From JBJXGV01 sp046160485 (GTDB lineage: Bacteria > Orphanbacterota > Orphanbacteria > JBJXGV01), in the NCBI GenBank assembly GCA_046160485.1, contig JBJXGV010000038.1, forward strand, positions 1 to 64,000: DNA of 64,000 nucleotides, read 5' to 3'. Shown in pieces: positions 34,624-44,069 of the stretch; the stretch's first letter is position 1, and each line of letters starts with the position of its first letter. A program made the translations under genes and the position numbers. Below the pieces are notes generated by a model. It was not told where the DNA came from. It did no database searches and saw nothing but the letters and a program-made list of their open reading frames with translations.

Positions 34624-36642
34624 CTAGTAGAAGACGATCGGATTCGAGAAGAGGAGCGGCGCCGACGCGAGATAGACCTCGACGCGCACGAAGCACGGGC
34701 GGTCGATGCGGAGGCGCACCGACTTCGACGGATCGATGATCGTGGCGCGATCGATGTAGTCGACCTCGCGCACGTTGGTGTCGCGACCTTGCACGTCGGC
34801 GTCCGCGTAAATGGCGCCGCGCACGAGCCGCACCTCGGCGCCCTCGGGGATCGGATCGAGCGTGACGCGCAGATCCAACTCGCGCGGTACGAACGCGACG
34901 CGATCCCCCGCGCGATGCATACCAAGCTGCACGTCGAACTCGCCGTTCCACCGGCTGCGGTCGCCGAAGTAGAGCCGCCCCGCTTTCACGCCATCGATGA
35001 GCGCCTCGGGCGACGCGTCGCGCGCACGAATCCACGTCACGAACCAGTTGGGATTGTGCGCGCCGAACCACGGACCGCCGTGGCTGTCGCTCGTGCCGTT
35101 CGCGTAGACGAAGCAGCGATTCGCGGTGAGGCGATCCCAGAGCGCGAGATGATCGGCAAGCGTGCCGCCGCCGCGCCGCATGTAGCCGACCTCGAGCACA
35201 TCGCAGCCGTAGACGCCGGTCGCGATGAGATCGTCGGCCAGATCGCGAACGCGCAACGCATCCGCGGCAGAGTCTGGCGCCGTCGCCGCATCGGCGGCGT
35301 CCGCGTCATCATGCGCGCGCTCGCCACCCACCGCTCCATCGCCATCGCCACCTTCACCCGCGTCGCCGTCGCCGCCCGCGCTCCCCGCGAAACTTGTGCC
35401 GAACGGATGGTTGAACGACACGACGCCGCCGCGCGCATGCACGCCCTCGACCCACGCGCGCACTTGCTCGGGGCGGAGCGGACGCACGCGCCAGTCGAAC
35501 GCCGCGCGGCCGAGCGACGAATCGGGGAAGAACGCGTTGAGGTGCGTGCTCCCCCACGCGAATTCGCCGCCGAATTCTTCGCGCACGCCGTACTCGGCTT
35601 CGTAGCGCGCGGCGATCGCGCGCGCGGCGCCCGAGGTTACGGCAGCGTCGGCGCGCTTCGTCCAGACGCGCACGCCGCTCACGCCGACGCGCGCGGGGTC
35701 CGCGCCGCTGGCCTCGACGCTCCACTCGATCTCCGCGATCGTCGCAACGTCGCCGTCGCGCAGAAGCCGCGCTGCCTCTTCGAGGTCGAAGCGCACCGTC
35801 GAGCGTCCGTCGCGGACCGGCATCGTCACGAGCACGGCTTCGTCGCCGACACGCGCCGCGCTCGCGCGCTCGCCCTCCGGCACGAGACGATAGCGAATCT
35901 CGTATCGAAGCGGCGCGCCGTAGTTGTGCCACGAGAGCGGAAAGCGAAACTCGACGCGGCGCGCGTCGTCGCGTGCGCTGAGATCGACGTCGGCCTCGAC
36001 GATGGCGCCGAACGTGACGGGCCGCGCGAACGCAAGCAACCGGATCGGGCCGTCCGCGCTGACAGGGCGAAACGCGAGGCGCGAGGTGTGGAGCGCGGCG
36101 AGCGCATCGCTGTTCTCGCGAGCGCTCCGCTCGTCACGCGCATCGCGAGCCGCGCGCAGGCCACGTGTGTCGCGCGCATCGCTTCGCGCCTCGGCGTAGA
36201 GATACCCGTCGCGAAACTCCGCGTGAACGCCGCCGCCATCGGACTCCGCCGCGAGCCCGACGACGCCGCGCTTTCGCCCGCCTGGCGCGCCGGCCCGCGT
36301 TCCTCCGAGCCCGCTCACGAAGAGCGTCGCCGAGTCGATGATCCCGCGCGCCGTCTCGATGCGAAACGTATCGGTCATCGCGAAGATCTCGGCGTGTTCG
36401 CTCCACCAGAGGACATCGATTCCGGCCGCGCGCGCGTACCACGTGTGCCACTGCATCGACGCGGGCTGGTCCGACGCGTTGTGATTCGAGAGCGCGTGCA
36501 GGTGCATCTGCACGGAGTAGGAACGTTCTGCGCCGGAGTGCGCGGATGCGGCTGCGCGTGCGGGCGCGGGCGCTGCGTCGCGCCGCGGGCGCGCCGCGCG
36601 CGACGACGGCGAGCAATCGAGGGCGAGCACGAGAAGAAGCAC
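34624..36642 (-). CDS. PHP-like metallo-phosphoesterase domain protein, probably exported
   Basis: About 672 residues. Metal-binding PHP motifs are MHLHALSNHN near residue 46, DVLWWSEHAE near 76, VVSFNHPF near 405 and ANGTSDSHGGPW near 505, the CehA/McbA-like arrangement of secreted PHP proteins. Between them lie beta-rich inserts and a Gly/Asp/Ala-rich linker (about 420-460). The C-terminal 80 residues form a beta-rich module ending LLFSNPIVFY. The start is uncertain: GTG 36642 gives a short hydrophobic MLLLVLALDC that looks like a truncated lipobox leader, and no better start codon precedes it. A C-terminal fragment is duplicated at 32733. It acts presumably on phosphate esters; the substrate is unknown. 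Confidence 0.7.
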   Translation of the reverse strand: MLLLVLALDCSPSSRAARPRRDAAPAPARAAASAHSGAERSYSVQMHLHALSNHNASDQPASMQWHTWYARAAGIDVLWWSEHAEIFAMTDTFRIETARGIIDSATLFVSGLGGTRAGAPGGRKRGVVGLAAESDGGGVHAEFRDGYLYAEARSDARDTRGLRAARDARDERSARENSDALAALHTSRLAFRPVSADGPIRLLAFARPVTFGAIVEADVDLSARDDARRVEFRFPLSWHNYGAPLRYEIRYRLVPEGERASAARVGDEAVLVTMPVRDGRSTVRFDLEEAARLLRDGDVATIAEIEWSVEASGADPARVGVSGVRVWTKRADAAVTSGAARAIAARYEAEYGVREEFGGEFAWGSTHLNAFFPDSSLGRAAFDWRVRPLRPEQVRAWVEGVHARGGVVSFNHPFGTSFAGSAGGDGDAGEGGDGDGAVGGERAHDDADAADAATAPDSAADALRVRDLADDLIATGVYGCDVLEVGYMRRGGGTLADHLALWDRLTANRCFVYANGTSDSHGGPWFGAHNPNWFVTWIRARDASPEALIDGVKAGRLYFGDRSRWNGEFDVQLGMHRAGDRVAFVPRELDLRVTLDPIPEGAEVRLVRGAIYADADVQGRDTNVREVDYIDRATIIDPSKSVRLRIDRPCFVRVEVYLASAPLLFSNPIVFY

Positions 36643-36688
36643 TCCGGCCGCGAGCGCGCAGAGTGCGCGCGTCAGAACGCCGCCGCGC

Positions 36689-37585
36689 CTACAAGAAATA
36701 CGGCGCGCCTTCTTCGAGCGAGGTCATCTTGCGCGAGGAGATTTCCGAGAAGCCGTTCTTCACGACGACGTTGTCTTCGCCGAGCATTTTGATCTGGTCG
36801 CGCGTGACGGGCGGCTTCGGCAAGAGTTTCTCGAGAAGGCCCGCTTGCAGCGACATAAGCGGCGCGGGAATGTGAACGCGCGGGCGGCGCTTGCCGGTCG
36901 TGCGCATCACGATGTCGAGGATTTCGAGAACAGTCATCGGCGCGGGCCCGCCGAGATCGTACGTCTGGCCGATCGTGCGGTCGTCGCCGATCGCGTGCGC
37001 GAACGCGGCCGCGACGTCCTCGACCCACACCGGCTGCATGCGCGACTTCCCGGAGCCGATCACCGGCATGAACGGAAGCGAGCGCGCCATCCCCGCGAAC
37101 ATGTTTACGAACGCGTCGCCCTCGCCGAAAATGATCGACGGTCGGAAGATCGTCCAGTCGAGACCGCTCGCGCGCACGATCTCTTCGGCCTGCCCCTTCG
37201 TGCGCTGATACGGCGTGATGCCGTCGACGCGCGCGCCGATCGCGCTCATGTGAAGGAAACGCTTCGCGCCCGCATTCTTCGCCGCTTCGACCGCGTTGCG
37301 CGTCCCCTCGACGTGCACCTTCTCGAACGACTGACCCTTCGCCGGATAGATGATGCCGACGAGGTGAACGACCGCGCCGGCGTCGTTCTTGATCGCGGCC
37401 GCGAGCGACGCGGGATCGGTGACGCTCGCGGAGCGGAACTCGATGCCGCCTCCGGTCGCGAGAACCGGCCGAGCCTGCTTCGTGCGCGAGAGCGCCGTCA
37501 CCATGAGGCCCTTTTCGCGCAGCGCACGGCAGACCGCCGTGCCGACGTAACCCGTACCGCCAGTGACGTAGATCATCGAGCCGTA
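36689..37585 (-). CDS. NAD(P)-binding protein of the NDUFA9-like atypical SDR family
   Basis: A 298-residue protein with an N-terminal Rossmann site VTGGTGYVGTAVCRALREKG. It continues with FLHMSAIGARVDGITPYQRTKGQAEE (tyrosine-x3-lysine region), DWTIFRPSIIFGEGDAFVN and QPVWVEDVAAAFAHAI, typical of the complex I NDUFA9/NmrA-like subgroup. Start GTG 37585 is preferred over ATG 37576 because GGAGG lies six bases before it. These proteins bind NADPH and often help quinone- or complex-I-related assembly; the reaction here is not predictable. It lies between the tRNA-Trp gene and the PHP-like gene. Confidence 0.8.
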   Translation of the reverse strand, partial: YGSMIYVTGGTGYVGTAVCRALREKGLMVTALSRTKQARPVLATGGGIEFRSASVTDPASLAAAIKNDAGAVVHLVGIIYPAKGQSFEKVHVEGTRNAVEAAKNAGAKRFLHMSAIGARVDGITPYQRTKGQAEEIVRASGLDWTIFRPSIIFGEGDAFVNMFAGMARSLPFMPVIGSGKSRMQPVWVEDVAAAFAHAIGDDRTIGQTYDLGGPAPMTVLEILDIVMRTTGKRRPRVHIPAPLMSLQAGLLEKLLPKPPVTRDQIKMLGEDNVVVKNGFSEISSRKMTSLEEGAPYFL

Positions 37586-37654
37586 CACGATGAGCCTCCG
37601 ATGAGCTTCCGAGGAAGAGCCGCCGCGATCCGTCGCGCCGGCTCGAAGAAATCG

Positions 37655-37730
37655 TGGCAGGAGCGGAGGGACTTGAACCCCCAACCGCTGGTTTTGGAGA
37701 CCAGTGCTCTACCAGTTGAGCTACGCTCCT
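37655..37730 (-). tRNA. tRNA-Trp (anticodon CCA)
   Basis: The minus strand folds as a 76-base tRNA. The acceptor stem is AGGAGCG with CGCTCCT, followed by discriminator G and an encoded CCA end. The D-arm is GCTCAACTGGTAGAGC, the anticodon stem-loop CTGGTCTCCAAAACCAG with CCA, and the T-arm GGGGGTTCAAGTCCC. Tryptophan is read by the UGG codon, so the anticodon is unambiguous. Confidence 0.95.
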
Positions 37731-37743
37731 GCGAACCTGGGGT

Positions 37744-37772
37744 ATCGTCAGCGATCGCTTCGGGTTTGTCAA
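37744..37772 (-). promoter_or_regulatory. Candidate promoter of tRNA-Trp
   Basis: A perfect TTGACA (37772-37767) is followed after 17 bases by GACGAT (37749-37744), with an alternative GATACC three bases on. The first base of the tRNA is 13 bases beyond the -10 element. Confidence 0.55.
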
Positions 37773-37831
37773 CGGTATCGCAGCGCGACGACGCGGAAGT
37801 CCGCGCGATCGAGCCGTGTCGGAGCGTATAA

Positions 37832-37868
37832 GAAAAACGCGCGGGGCGCCCAGACGGACGCCCCGCGC
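37832..37868 (-). terminator. Rho-independent terminator of the OmpA-family gene
   Basis: On the minus strand a ten-base GC stem (37859-37868 with 37839-37848, loop of ten) is followed directly by GTTTTTCT (37838-37831 region). This stem plus U-run lies 38 bases after the stop of the OmpA-family gene and is the clearest intrinsic terminator in the window. Confidence 0.8.
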
Positions 37869-37906
37869 TTCCTGCTTCACTCCCGCGCTAGCTTCGCGCG
37901 TGCGCG

Positions 37907-39400
37907 CTATTCGTTCTTCTGGAGCATCCGGCGACGCTCCTTCTCCTTCGTCAGCTCCTCGGTGTTGAGGACCTTGAACTCCACGCGCCTGTTGCGCGCC
38001 ATCCCCTCGATCGTGGTGTTCGGCGCGACCGGCACGCTTTCGCCATAGCCCTTCGCCGTAAACTGCCCGCCCCCGATGCTCGGGAACTTCGACACCAGAT
38101 AGTCGAGCACCGACTGCGACCGCTTCTGCGAGAGGTCGAGGTTGTAGTCGTCCCCGCCGCGCGCATCCGCGTGTCCGCCAATCTCGATGCGGAGCTGCGG
38201 CCACTGCACCAGAATGCCGCCAATCTCGTTGAGGATCGAATACGAATCCGGGAGGATGTCCCACTTCGCGGTTTCGAAATGGATGTCCCGCACGGTGATC
38301 ACGCCCTTGTCGAGCAGCTCGATTTCTTTCTCGCTGATCTCGATCGGGCAACCGTCCTTGTCGACCTTGGCGCCGGCAGGTGTGTTGGGGCACCGGTCGA
38401 GCCCGTCGACGATGCCGTCGCCGTCCGAATCAACGGTGCAACCCTTCGCGTCGACCTTCGCTCCGGTCGGCGTGTTCGCGCACTGGTCGAGCCCGTCCCA
38501 AACGCCGTCTTTGTCCGCGTCGGAGGGGCAACCCTTCGCGTCCACCTTCGCGCCGGCGGGTGTGGCCTCGCACATGTCGATGCCATCCCACACGCCGTCC
38601 TTGTCGGAATCCTTCGGGCAGCCCTTCGTGTCGACCTTCGCGCCGGCCGGCGTGCTCGCGCATTCGTCGAGCCCGTCGAAGACGCCGTCCTTATCGCCGT
38701 CGATCGGACAGCCCTTCGCGTCGACGAGCGCGCCGAGCGGCGTGCCAGGGCAGAGATCCTTCTTATCGCCGACGCCATCGCCGTCCGCGTCGGCGGTCGT
38801 CGTGCTGCCGCCAAGAGCCATCGACAGGCCCACCGTCAGGAACATGTTGTGATTGAGGCCCTCCGGAACGTCGGGAGGAAAGTCGTCGAATTCGAAGAAC
38901 ACGTCGCGCGCATCGAGCCGGAGCGCGATGCGAGGCGCCATGGTAATCATGAGACCTGCGCCCGCCTCGAAGCCATGCTCCGTTCTATGTCCCCACGAGG
39001 GATCGTCGTTCTCGAATTGGAGCTGTTGCCATCCGCCGACGAGGTAGGGCGCGATCGTTCCGTTCCCGAGTTTGATGATCGCGTCGACACCGATGTGCCG
39101 AATCTCCTCGTCTACCTGAACCCCAGGGGCGGTGCGCACGTAGGGCCAAGGGCCGCTCTCTGTCTTGCCAGGAAGAAATCCGATCGTCCCTTCAACGCCG
39201 AGGTACGAATTGAACATGACGCCGGCGCGCCCGCCGTAGACGACCTGGTCTTTTGGGTTGAGGGCATCATCCCAAATCGTCCAACCCGCGTAGGGGCCAA
39301 CGATGAGATGCGGCCCGCTCACCTGGGCAGGCGTAGCCATTGGGGTTGCCAGGGCGAATACAAACAAGCCTAGTGCGCACGTGAGTGTTTTCCGGTCCAT
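37907..39400 (-). CDS. OmpA-family outer-membrane protein with thrombospondin type 3 repeats
   Basis: A 497-residue protein. AAGGAG precedes ATG 39400; a signal peptide ends near MATPAQ. Residues 30-200 resemble an eight-stranded OmpA-type barrel. Five calcium-binding TSP3 repeats (DxDxDGVxDGxDxCxxTPxGAxVDxxGCP) span about 205-360. The OmpA/MotB peptidoglycan-binding domain closes it (IHFETAKWDILPDS, IGGHADARGGDDYNLDLSQKRSQSVLDYL, ARNRRVEFKV). It tethers the outer membrane to the cell wall, as OprF-like proteins do. It follows the lipoprotein gene by 29 bases and ends in an intrinsic terminator. Confidence 0.9.
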   Translation of the reverse strand: MDRKTLTCALGLFVFALATPMATPAQVSGPHLIVGPYAGWTIWDDALNPKDQVVYGGRAGVMFNSYLGVEGTIGFLPGKTESGPWPYVRTAPGVQVDEEIRHIGVDAIIKLGNGTIAPYLVGGWQQLQFENDDPSWGHRTEHGFEAGAGLMITMAPRIALRLDARDVFFEFDDFPPDVPEGLNHNMFLTVGLSMALGGSTTTADADGDGVGDKKDLCPGTPLGALVDAKGCPIDGDKDGVFDGLDECASTPAGAKVDTKGCPKDSDKDGVWDGIDMCEATPAGAKVDAKGCPSDADKDGVWDGLDQCANTPTGAKVDAKGCTVDSDGDGIVDGLDRCPNTPAGAKVDKDGCPIEISEKEIELLDKGVITVRDIHFETAKWDILPDSYSILNEIGGILVQWPQLRIEIGGHADARGGDDYNLDLSQKRSQSVLDYLVSKFPSIGGGQFTAKGYGESVPVAPNTTIEGMARNRRVEFKVLNTEELTKEKERRRMLQKNE

Positions 39401-39429
39401 CAGGGGTCTCCTTTTCATCGGCGTTGCGC

Positions 39430-40404
39430 TCAATCTCTCGCCCGCGCGATTCCAAGCGCACGGTCATCGTCGAAACTCTGCTTGTAATTCGGGTCGTCGA
39501 GCTTGGTCTGGAAGGCGGCATTGAACGTAACGCGCGCGTTCGGCGGCGGCAGGATCGCCGTGACGATCAACTTGGCGAATCGATTGTTTCCGGTGTGGAT
39601 TGCGTAGACGTGACCGACCGTGAGGATGACCGACTCGCCGCTCTGCGAGTAGCCTTCCTCGGGCGCGACGTCCGCGTCATCGAGATCGCCCATGAAGCCG
39701 AGATCTTGTACATCGCCACCGTTCATGCCCGAGAGCCACGAGCGGATGTTGTCGTTCTCCGGGCCAGGATCGAACGCCTCGTGCACGATGTCCGAACCAT
39801 TGGTATCCGTATAGTTGTTCCCGGCAAGATCGTTCGGAACCGTCGTCACGTCGAACCCGTCGAAATCGAAACCCGCCGTCGCATCGTTGCCGGACACGTC
39901 GTTCGTCGAAGCTGAGGTGATCGTTATCGTATTGATGCTGGGTCGCGGCGTGTCGGAGATGATGTTGCTCGTGCGGCTGACCTTGTCGCCGTCGTCCTCG
40001 AACGCGACGATCGCGAAACTGTACGTCGTCCCGTTCGTCAGGCCGTCGATCGTGACGCTCCGCGGCGAGCCGGAGGAATTGAATTCGACGCGATCCACCT
40101 CGGTGAAAATCGTATCGATCTCGGATGACTGATCCGTGGCGTGGTCGCCGTTCGCTTGAAAGACGATGTAGCCCTCGAAGTCGTCCTCGAAGTTGCTCGT
40201 AAACCACGTGAGCGTCACTCGGCCGTTGCCGGTGATGCTCTCGAGCCCGAGGGGCGGAGCGAGCTCGTCCTCGTTGACGGTTTCGATCGGGTTGTCGTTG
40301 CAGCCGGTAAGGCCGCTGATCATCAGCAGCATTCCGAGAGCCGTCGCGAGCATCGTTCCGACGAGCCTAGCGTTTCTCCAGTGGATCCGTGTAAGACTTG
40401 CCAT
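39430..40404 (-). CDS. Lipoprotein with fibronectin type III-like domain
   Basis: A 324-residue protein. ATG 40404 follows a GGGGGG-type ribosome site, itself preceded by a small inverted repeat (CCTTGAAAACAAGG). The lipobox is MISGLTGC. Residues about 45-160 look like a fibronectin type III fold (PPLGLESITGNGRVTLTWF, GYIVFQANGD, LTNGTTYSFAIVAFEDDGD). The rest is Asp/Asn-rich without a recognised domain. The neighbouring OmpA-family gene follows closely on the same strand, so the two probably form an envelope operon. Confidence 0.7.
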   Translation of the reverse strand: MASLTRIHWRNARLVGTMLATALGMLLMISGLTGCNDNPIETVNEDELAPPLGLESITGNGRVTLTWFTSNFEDDFEGYIVFQANGDHATDQSSEIDTIFTEVDRVEFNSSGSPRSVTIDGLTNGTTYSFAIVAFEDDGDKVSRTSNIISDTPRPSINTITITSASTNDVSGNDATAGFDFDGFDVTTVPNDLAGNNYTDTNGSDIVHEAFDPGPENDNIRSWLSGMNGGDVQDLGFMGDLDDADVAPEEGYSQSGESVILTVGHVYAIHTGNNRFAKLIVTAILPPPNARVTFNAAFQTKLDDPNYKQSFDDDRALGIARARD

Positions 40405-40550
40405 GCGTCCCCCCTTGTTTTCAAGGTTGTGCGAGTGTCGAGCGTTGCAAGCTGTTGTACTCATGCGTGCGTTGCGATTGTGAACTGTGCTAACGCATCA
40501 ACCGTGCCGCGCCAGGACTACACTGCGGCGCATTTCTCATCGGACGCGCG

Positions 40551-41504
40551 CTATGCGGCACCATGTTCGTCGAGCCAACGCAGGAGCTGGCTGATGCTCC
40601 CCGTCGCAAGGGCCACACTCGTGTCCGCCGCGCCGTAGTAGAGATTGATCGCGTCGCCGTCGTCACCGAGGGTGTAGCCGCAGGGGAACGCCACATTCCC
40701 CACATCGCCTTCGCGCTCGTAGCTCGCTTCGGGGCCGAAGATCCACTCGTCGCCCCGCAATAGACAGTGCTCGGGTTTCTCCAGATCCAGAAGCGCGACG
40801 CCGAGCCGGTAGAGACACCCGGCCGCGGTCTGACGAACGCCGTGGTAGAGCATCAGCCAGCCGCGCGGCGTTTCAATGAGCGGCGGCGAGAGGCCCACCT
40901 TGTTCGCATCCCACCAGGCACCGCGGCGTGCCGCGAGGACCTGCTTGTGGCCGCCCCAGTTGCGAAGATCCGGCGAGTACGAGATCCAAACGTGCGCGCC
41001 CGTGTCCGTCATCGGGCGGTGGATGAGCGCGAAGCTTCCGTCGATGCGCCGCGGAAGAAGCGCCGCGTCCTTGTCATCGGGCTGCATGATGAGCCCGCAG
41101 CGTTCGAAGCTCCGAAAATCCGTTGTGAGAGCCAGCGCGACACCAGGGCCGCCCTTGCTGAACGCGGTGTACGCGATCGCGTACTGGCCGAGCTCCGCGA
41201 CAAACGTGATCCGCGGGTCCTCGATCCCCCACAATTCTTCAGGGTATGACTCCGCGTCTGGCCAGAGCGTCGGCACATTGTCGATGATCCACCCGTCGAC
41301 GCCATTCGCCGATCGCGCCGCGCAGAGGTGCGAGAGCCCGCGTCTGTCCTCGACTCTGCACAAGAGCAGCGTCGTGCCATCGTGGAGGCGCGTCGCCCCG
41401 GCGTTGAAAACGGAGTGAGCCGGATAGGGCCAATCCGCGGCGGTGAGAATCGGATTTCCGTGGTGGCGCTGAAAGAGCGTTTCGAAGTCCCGCGAAGGCG
41501 TCAC
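40551..41504 (-). CDS. GH130-family beta-mannoside phosphorylase-like protein
   Basis: A 317-residue five-bladed propeller enzyme. GTG 41504 overlaps the glycosyltransferase stop as GTGA. GH130 signatures are NPILTAADWPYPAHSVFNAGA, LLCRVEDRRGLSHL, GIEDPRITF (catalytic aspartate), ARRGAWWDANKVGLSPPLIET, GWLMLYHGV and LYRLGVALLDLEKP. GH130 enzymes phosphorolyse or hydrolyse beta-linked mannosides in the cytoplasm. The strict coupling to a glycosyltransferase suggests joint work on one storage or surface glycan; this is inference. Confidence 0.85.
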   Translation of the reverse strand: MTPSRDFETLFQRHHGNPILTAADWPYPAHSVFNAGATRLHDGTTLLLCRVEDRRGLSHLCAARSANGVDGWIIDNVPTLWPDAESYPEELWGIEDPRITFVAELGQYAIAYTAFSKGGPGVALALTTDFRSFERCGLIMQPDDKDAALLPRRIDGSFALIHRPMTDTGAHVWISYSPDLRNWGGHKQVLAARRGAWWDANKVGLSPPLIETPRGWLMLYHGVRQTAAGCLYRLGVALLDLEKPEHCLLRGDEWIFGPEASYEREGDVGNVAFPCGYTLGDDGDAINLYYGAADTSVALATGSISQLLRWLDEHGAA

Positions 41505-43834
41505 AGCGCGCTCACGGCGCCTTGCTCGAGCAGCGCGCGCGGCGCGAGCGCCGTGACGTCAGCCCGATCCGCGGAGCGCATTGCCAGAAGGGCGAGTAGA
41601 AATGAGAGCGTCGACTCCGCGCCCTGGTTTTCGTTCACTCGATCGGAGTGAAGTCCATCGCGACACCCTCCGGTCGATGGTTCATACAACACCTGCTGCA
41701 GTTGGTTTTGGCCGAGGAACCAATTGAATGCGCGCCGCGCGTGCACTGTCCAACGCTCGTCGCGTGTCATGCGAAACGCCTCGAGACATGCCGAGACCAT
41801 CCCGCACGCCTCGACCGGCTGTTGGTCGAACTCGGCCGTCGGAGCACCGCGCTCGTAAAAACCGTTGGAGCCGATCGGAGCGAAGTAGCCGTCTGGCGTA
41901 CGTTGGACGCCGGCCAGCCATTCCAGCGATCGGAGTCCTGCCGCCGTCATCGCCTCGTGTTCCATCCACGCGCCGGACACGATGAGGGCTTGAGACAATC
42001 GCGCGTTGCAGTAAGTCGCGCGCTCCTCGAACCACGGCCATTCGTGCGCACTCGTTCGCTGGAAGAGTCCGAGGAGGCGCTCGGCAAGCGTCGCGCGCAC
42101 GGACTGAATGCTGGTGTCGCCCTCGAACGCGTGGAGATACTCGTCGATTCCCAGAAGCGCGTATGCCCAGGCGCGCGGGCTCGTAAAACCCGCGACCGCC
42201 GGAAGCGCTGCGTGGAACATCTCGCTTCCGAGGCTTTGTCGCCCGGGATCGCGGGAGTGTCCGACAAGCGCACCGAGCGCCCAGATCGCGCGACCGTGGC
42301 AATCCTCGGATCCGCACTCATCCTGCCATCGGCGCGCATACGAAAGGAAATTTCTGAATCGTCCGGTTTCGCGACAAAACGCGTGGCTCACGAATGCGAG
42401 GTAGCGCGAACCGAGCGCGCGTACGACCTCGACATCCTCGGTACCAGCGTCCTCGACGAGAGCCACCAAGAGGAGCGCGCGCGCGTTGTCGTCGAGACAA
42501 TACCCCTCGTCGTAGCGCGGAACGGAGAACGACGCGTGCTGGAGAAGCCCCGTATCGTCGGTCATGAGGCGAAGGTGCGCGAGGTTGATCTCGGGGAGCC
42601 CAGCAGGCCGCCGCGCGAGCGTTTTCGCCTGAAACGAAGTTCGCAGCCGATCGGCATGCTCGATTCCGGCGCGCTCGAAGGTCTCGACGTAGCGGCGGGC
42701 AACCGCGGGCCAGATCATCCCGCGACCGTGCGCCGCCGCGCGCTCGCGCAACGCGAGTCTCTTCGCATCGTCATCGAGCAGATCGACAACTTCGCGCGCG
42801 ATCGCTTGCGGGTCGCGCCACGGCACGAGGATCCCGCGCCCGTCGGCGAGGAGTTCGCGCGCGTACAAGTACGGCGTGGAGATGACCGCCTTGCCGGAGC
42901 CGACCGCGTAGGCGAGCGTTCCCGATGTGATTTGATCGGGCTGCAGGTACGGAGTGATGTAGATGTCCGCGGCCGCGAGAAACTCGGCGAGTTCATTTTG
43001 GCTCACGAAGCGATTGTAGAAGATCATGTTGGCGGCAACGCCGAGCCGGTGCGCACGGTCCTCGAGCATGAGGCGGTACGTTTCGCCGTGACGTTCCTTG
43101 ACGTGCGGATGCGTTGCGCCAAGCACAATGTAGACGGTCTCGGGATGGCGATCGAGAATCGCGGGGAGCGCATCGATGACGTACTCGATGCCCTTGTCCG
43201 GCGACAGGAGCCCGAACGTGAGGATGACGGACTTCCCCTCGACGCCGAGATGGTCTTTGCTTCCGCTCGCAACCGGTGCGAATGGGATTCCGTGAGGGAT
43301 CAAATCGATCTTCGACTCGGGCGTCCCGTAAACAGCGCGAAGCAACTCGACTCCATGGGCACTCATCGCGACGACGCGCTCCGAGAGATTGATGATCTCC
43401 TCCATGACGCGTCGCTGATGAATATTCGGCGTGCCGAGAATGGTGTGAAGCGTGGTGACGATCGGCATCCGCAGCTCGCGCAGGAGATCGCGAATGTGGC
43501 TCCCGGCCTTCCCGCCGAATATTCCGTACTCGTGTTGTAGGCACACTAGGTCAACCGAATTGACGTTCAAGAAATCCGCCGCGCGGCGATAAGCCGCCAC
43601 ATCGCCTTCAGCGATCTCGAAACGCACGCGCGCAGGATACGCGTGACGCCGCCCAGGGTCGTTCATCGCGACCACGAAGCAGTCGAGTTCCGAGAACTCC
43701 GCGGCCAGTACGTCGCTCAGGTCGGTCGTGAACGTGGCGATCCCGCACTGACGCGGCAGGTGGTTGCCGAGCATAGCGACCTTGCGAATGGGGCCGCCGG
43801 CGCCACGCTCCAACAACGTCGTAACCCTATGCAC
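41501..43834 (-). CDS. Two-domain protein: GT4 glycosyltransferase fused to an alpha/alpha-barrel glycosidase-like domain
   Basis: A 777-residue protein. Residues 15-395 are a GT-B glycosyltransferase of family 4 (LGNHLPRQCGIATFTTDL, QHEYGIFGG, LIPHGIPF, ILTFGLLSPDKGIEYVIDAL, SGTLAYAVGSGKAVISTPY). Residues about 415-760 are helical with repeated aromatic motifs (RYDEGYCLDDNARALLLVAL, CHGRAIWALGAL, EWPWFEERATYCNARLSQAL, QPVEACGMVSACLEAF), like an alpha/alpha-barrel glycan-active fold. GTG 43834 overlaps the small membrane gene upstream by eight bases and lacks a ribosome site. Nucleotide sugar and acceptor are unknown. Confidence 0.82.
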   Translation of the reverse strand: MHRVTTLLERGAGGPIRKVAMLGNHLPRQCGIATFTTDLSDVLAAEFSELDCFVVAMNDPGRRHAYPARVRFEIAEGDVAAYRRAADFLNVNSVDLVCLQHEYGIFGGKAGSHIRDLLRELRMPIVTTLHTILGTPNIHQRRVMEEIINLSERVVAMSAHGVELLRAVYGTPESKIDLIPHGIPFAPVASGSKDHLGVEGKSVILTFGLLSPDKGIEYVIDALPAILDRHPETVYIVLGATHPHVKERHGETYRLMLEDRAHRLGVAANMIFYNRFVSQNELAEFLAAADIYITPYLQPDQITSGTLAYAVGSGKAVISTPYLYARELLADGRGILVPWRDPQAIAREVVDLLDDDAKRLALRERAAAHGRGMIWPAVARRYVETFERAGIEHADRLRTSFQAKTLARRPAGLPEINLAHLRLMTDDTGLLQHASFSVPRYDEGYCLDDNARALLLVALVEDAGTEDVEVVRALGSRYLAFVSHAFCRETGRFRNFLSYARRWQDECGSEDCHGRAIWALGALVGHSRDPGRQSLGSEMFHAALPAVAGFTSPRAWAYALLGIDEYLHAFEGDTSIQSVRATLAERLLGLFQRTSAHEWPWFEERATYCNARLSQALIVSGAWMEHEAMTAAGLRSLEWLAGVQRTPDGYFAPIGSNGFYERGAPTAEFDQQPVEACGMVSACLEAFRMTRDERWTVHARRAFNWFLGQNQLQQVLYEPSTGGCRDGLHSDRVNENQGAESTLSFLLALLAMRSADRADVTALAPRALLEQGAVSAL

Positions 43835-44039
43835 GGCGTCTGTCGACCACGACGAGCGCGACGCCGGCGATCAACGCGAGCGCACCGACGAGCGGTGGCA
43901 CCGGAAATGATTTGTGCTCGGTTGCCGTCACGTTCAGTGAACCCACTTCGAGTACCGTCTTCTCCTTGGTGTAATTGATCCCGCCAAAGATCAGCGCGAC
44001 GATTCCGAGTATTGCGAGCACGCCACCGATGATTTTCAT
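43827..44039 (-). CDS. Small two-helix membrane protein, DUF3185-like
   Basis: A 70-residue protein with helices at about 3-22 (IIGGVLAILGIVALIFGGI) and 47-66 (PPLVGALALIAGVALVVV), and a polar periplasmic or cytoplasmic loop YTKEKTVLEVGSLNVTATEHK between. The pattern and length fit the DUF3185 family. ATG 44039 follows GGAG. Overlap with the glycosyltransferase gene implies co-translation. Role unknown. Confidence 0.7.
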   Translation of the reverse strand: MKIIGGVLAILGIVALIFGGINYTKEKTVLEVGSLNVTATEHKSFPVPPLVGALALIAGVALVVVDRRRA

Positions 44040-44069
44040 TTCAGATCTCCGTTCTGGCCGAAGCGCATG

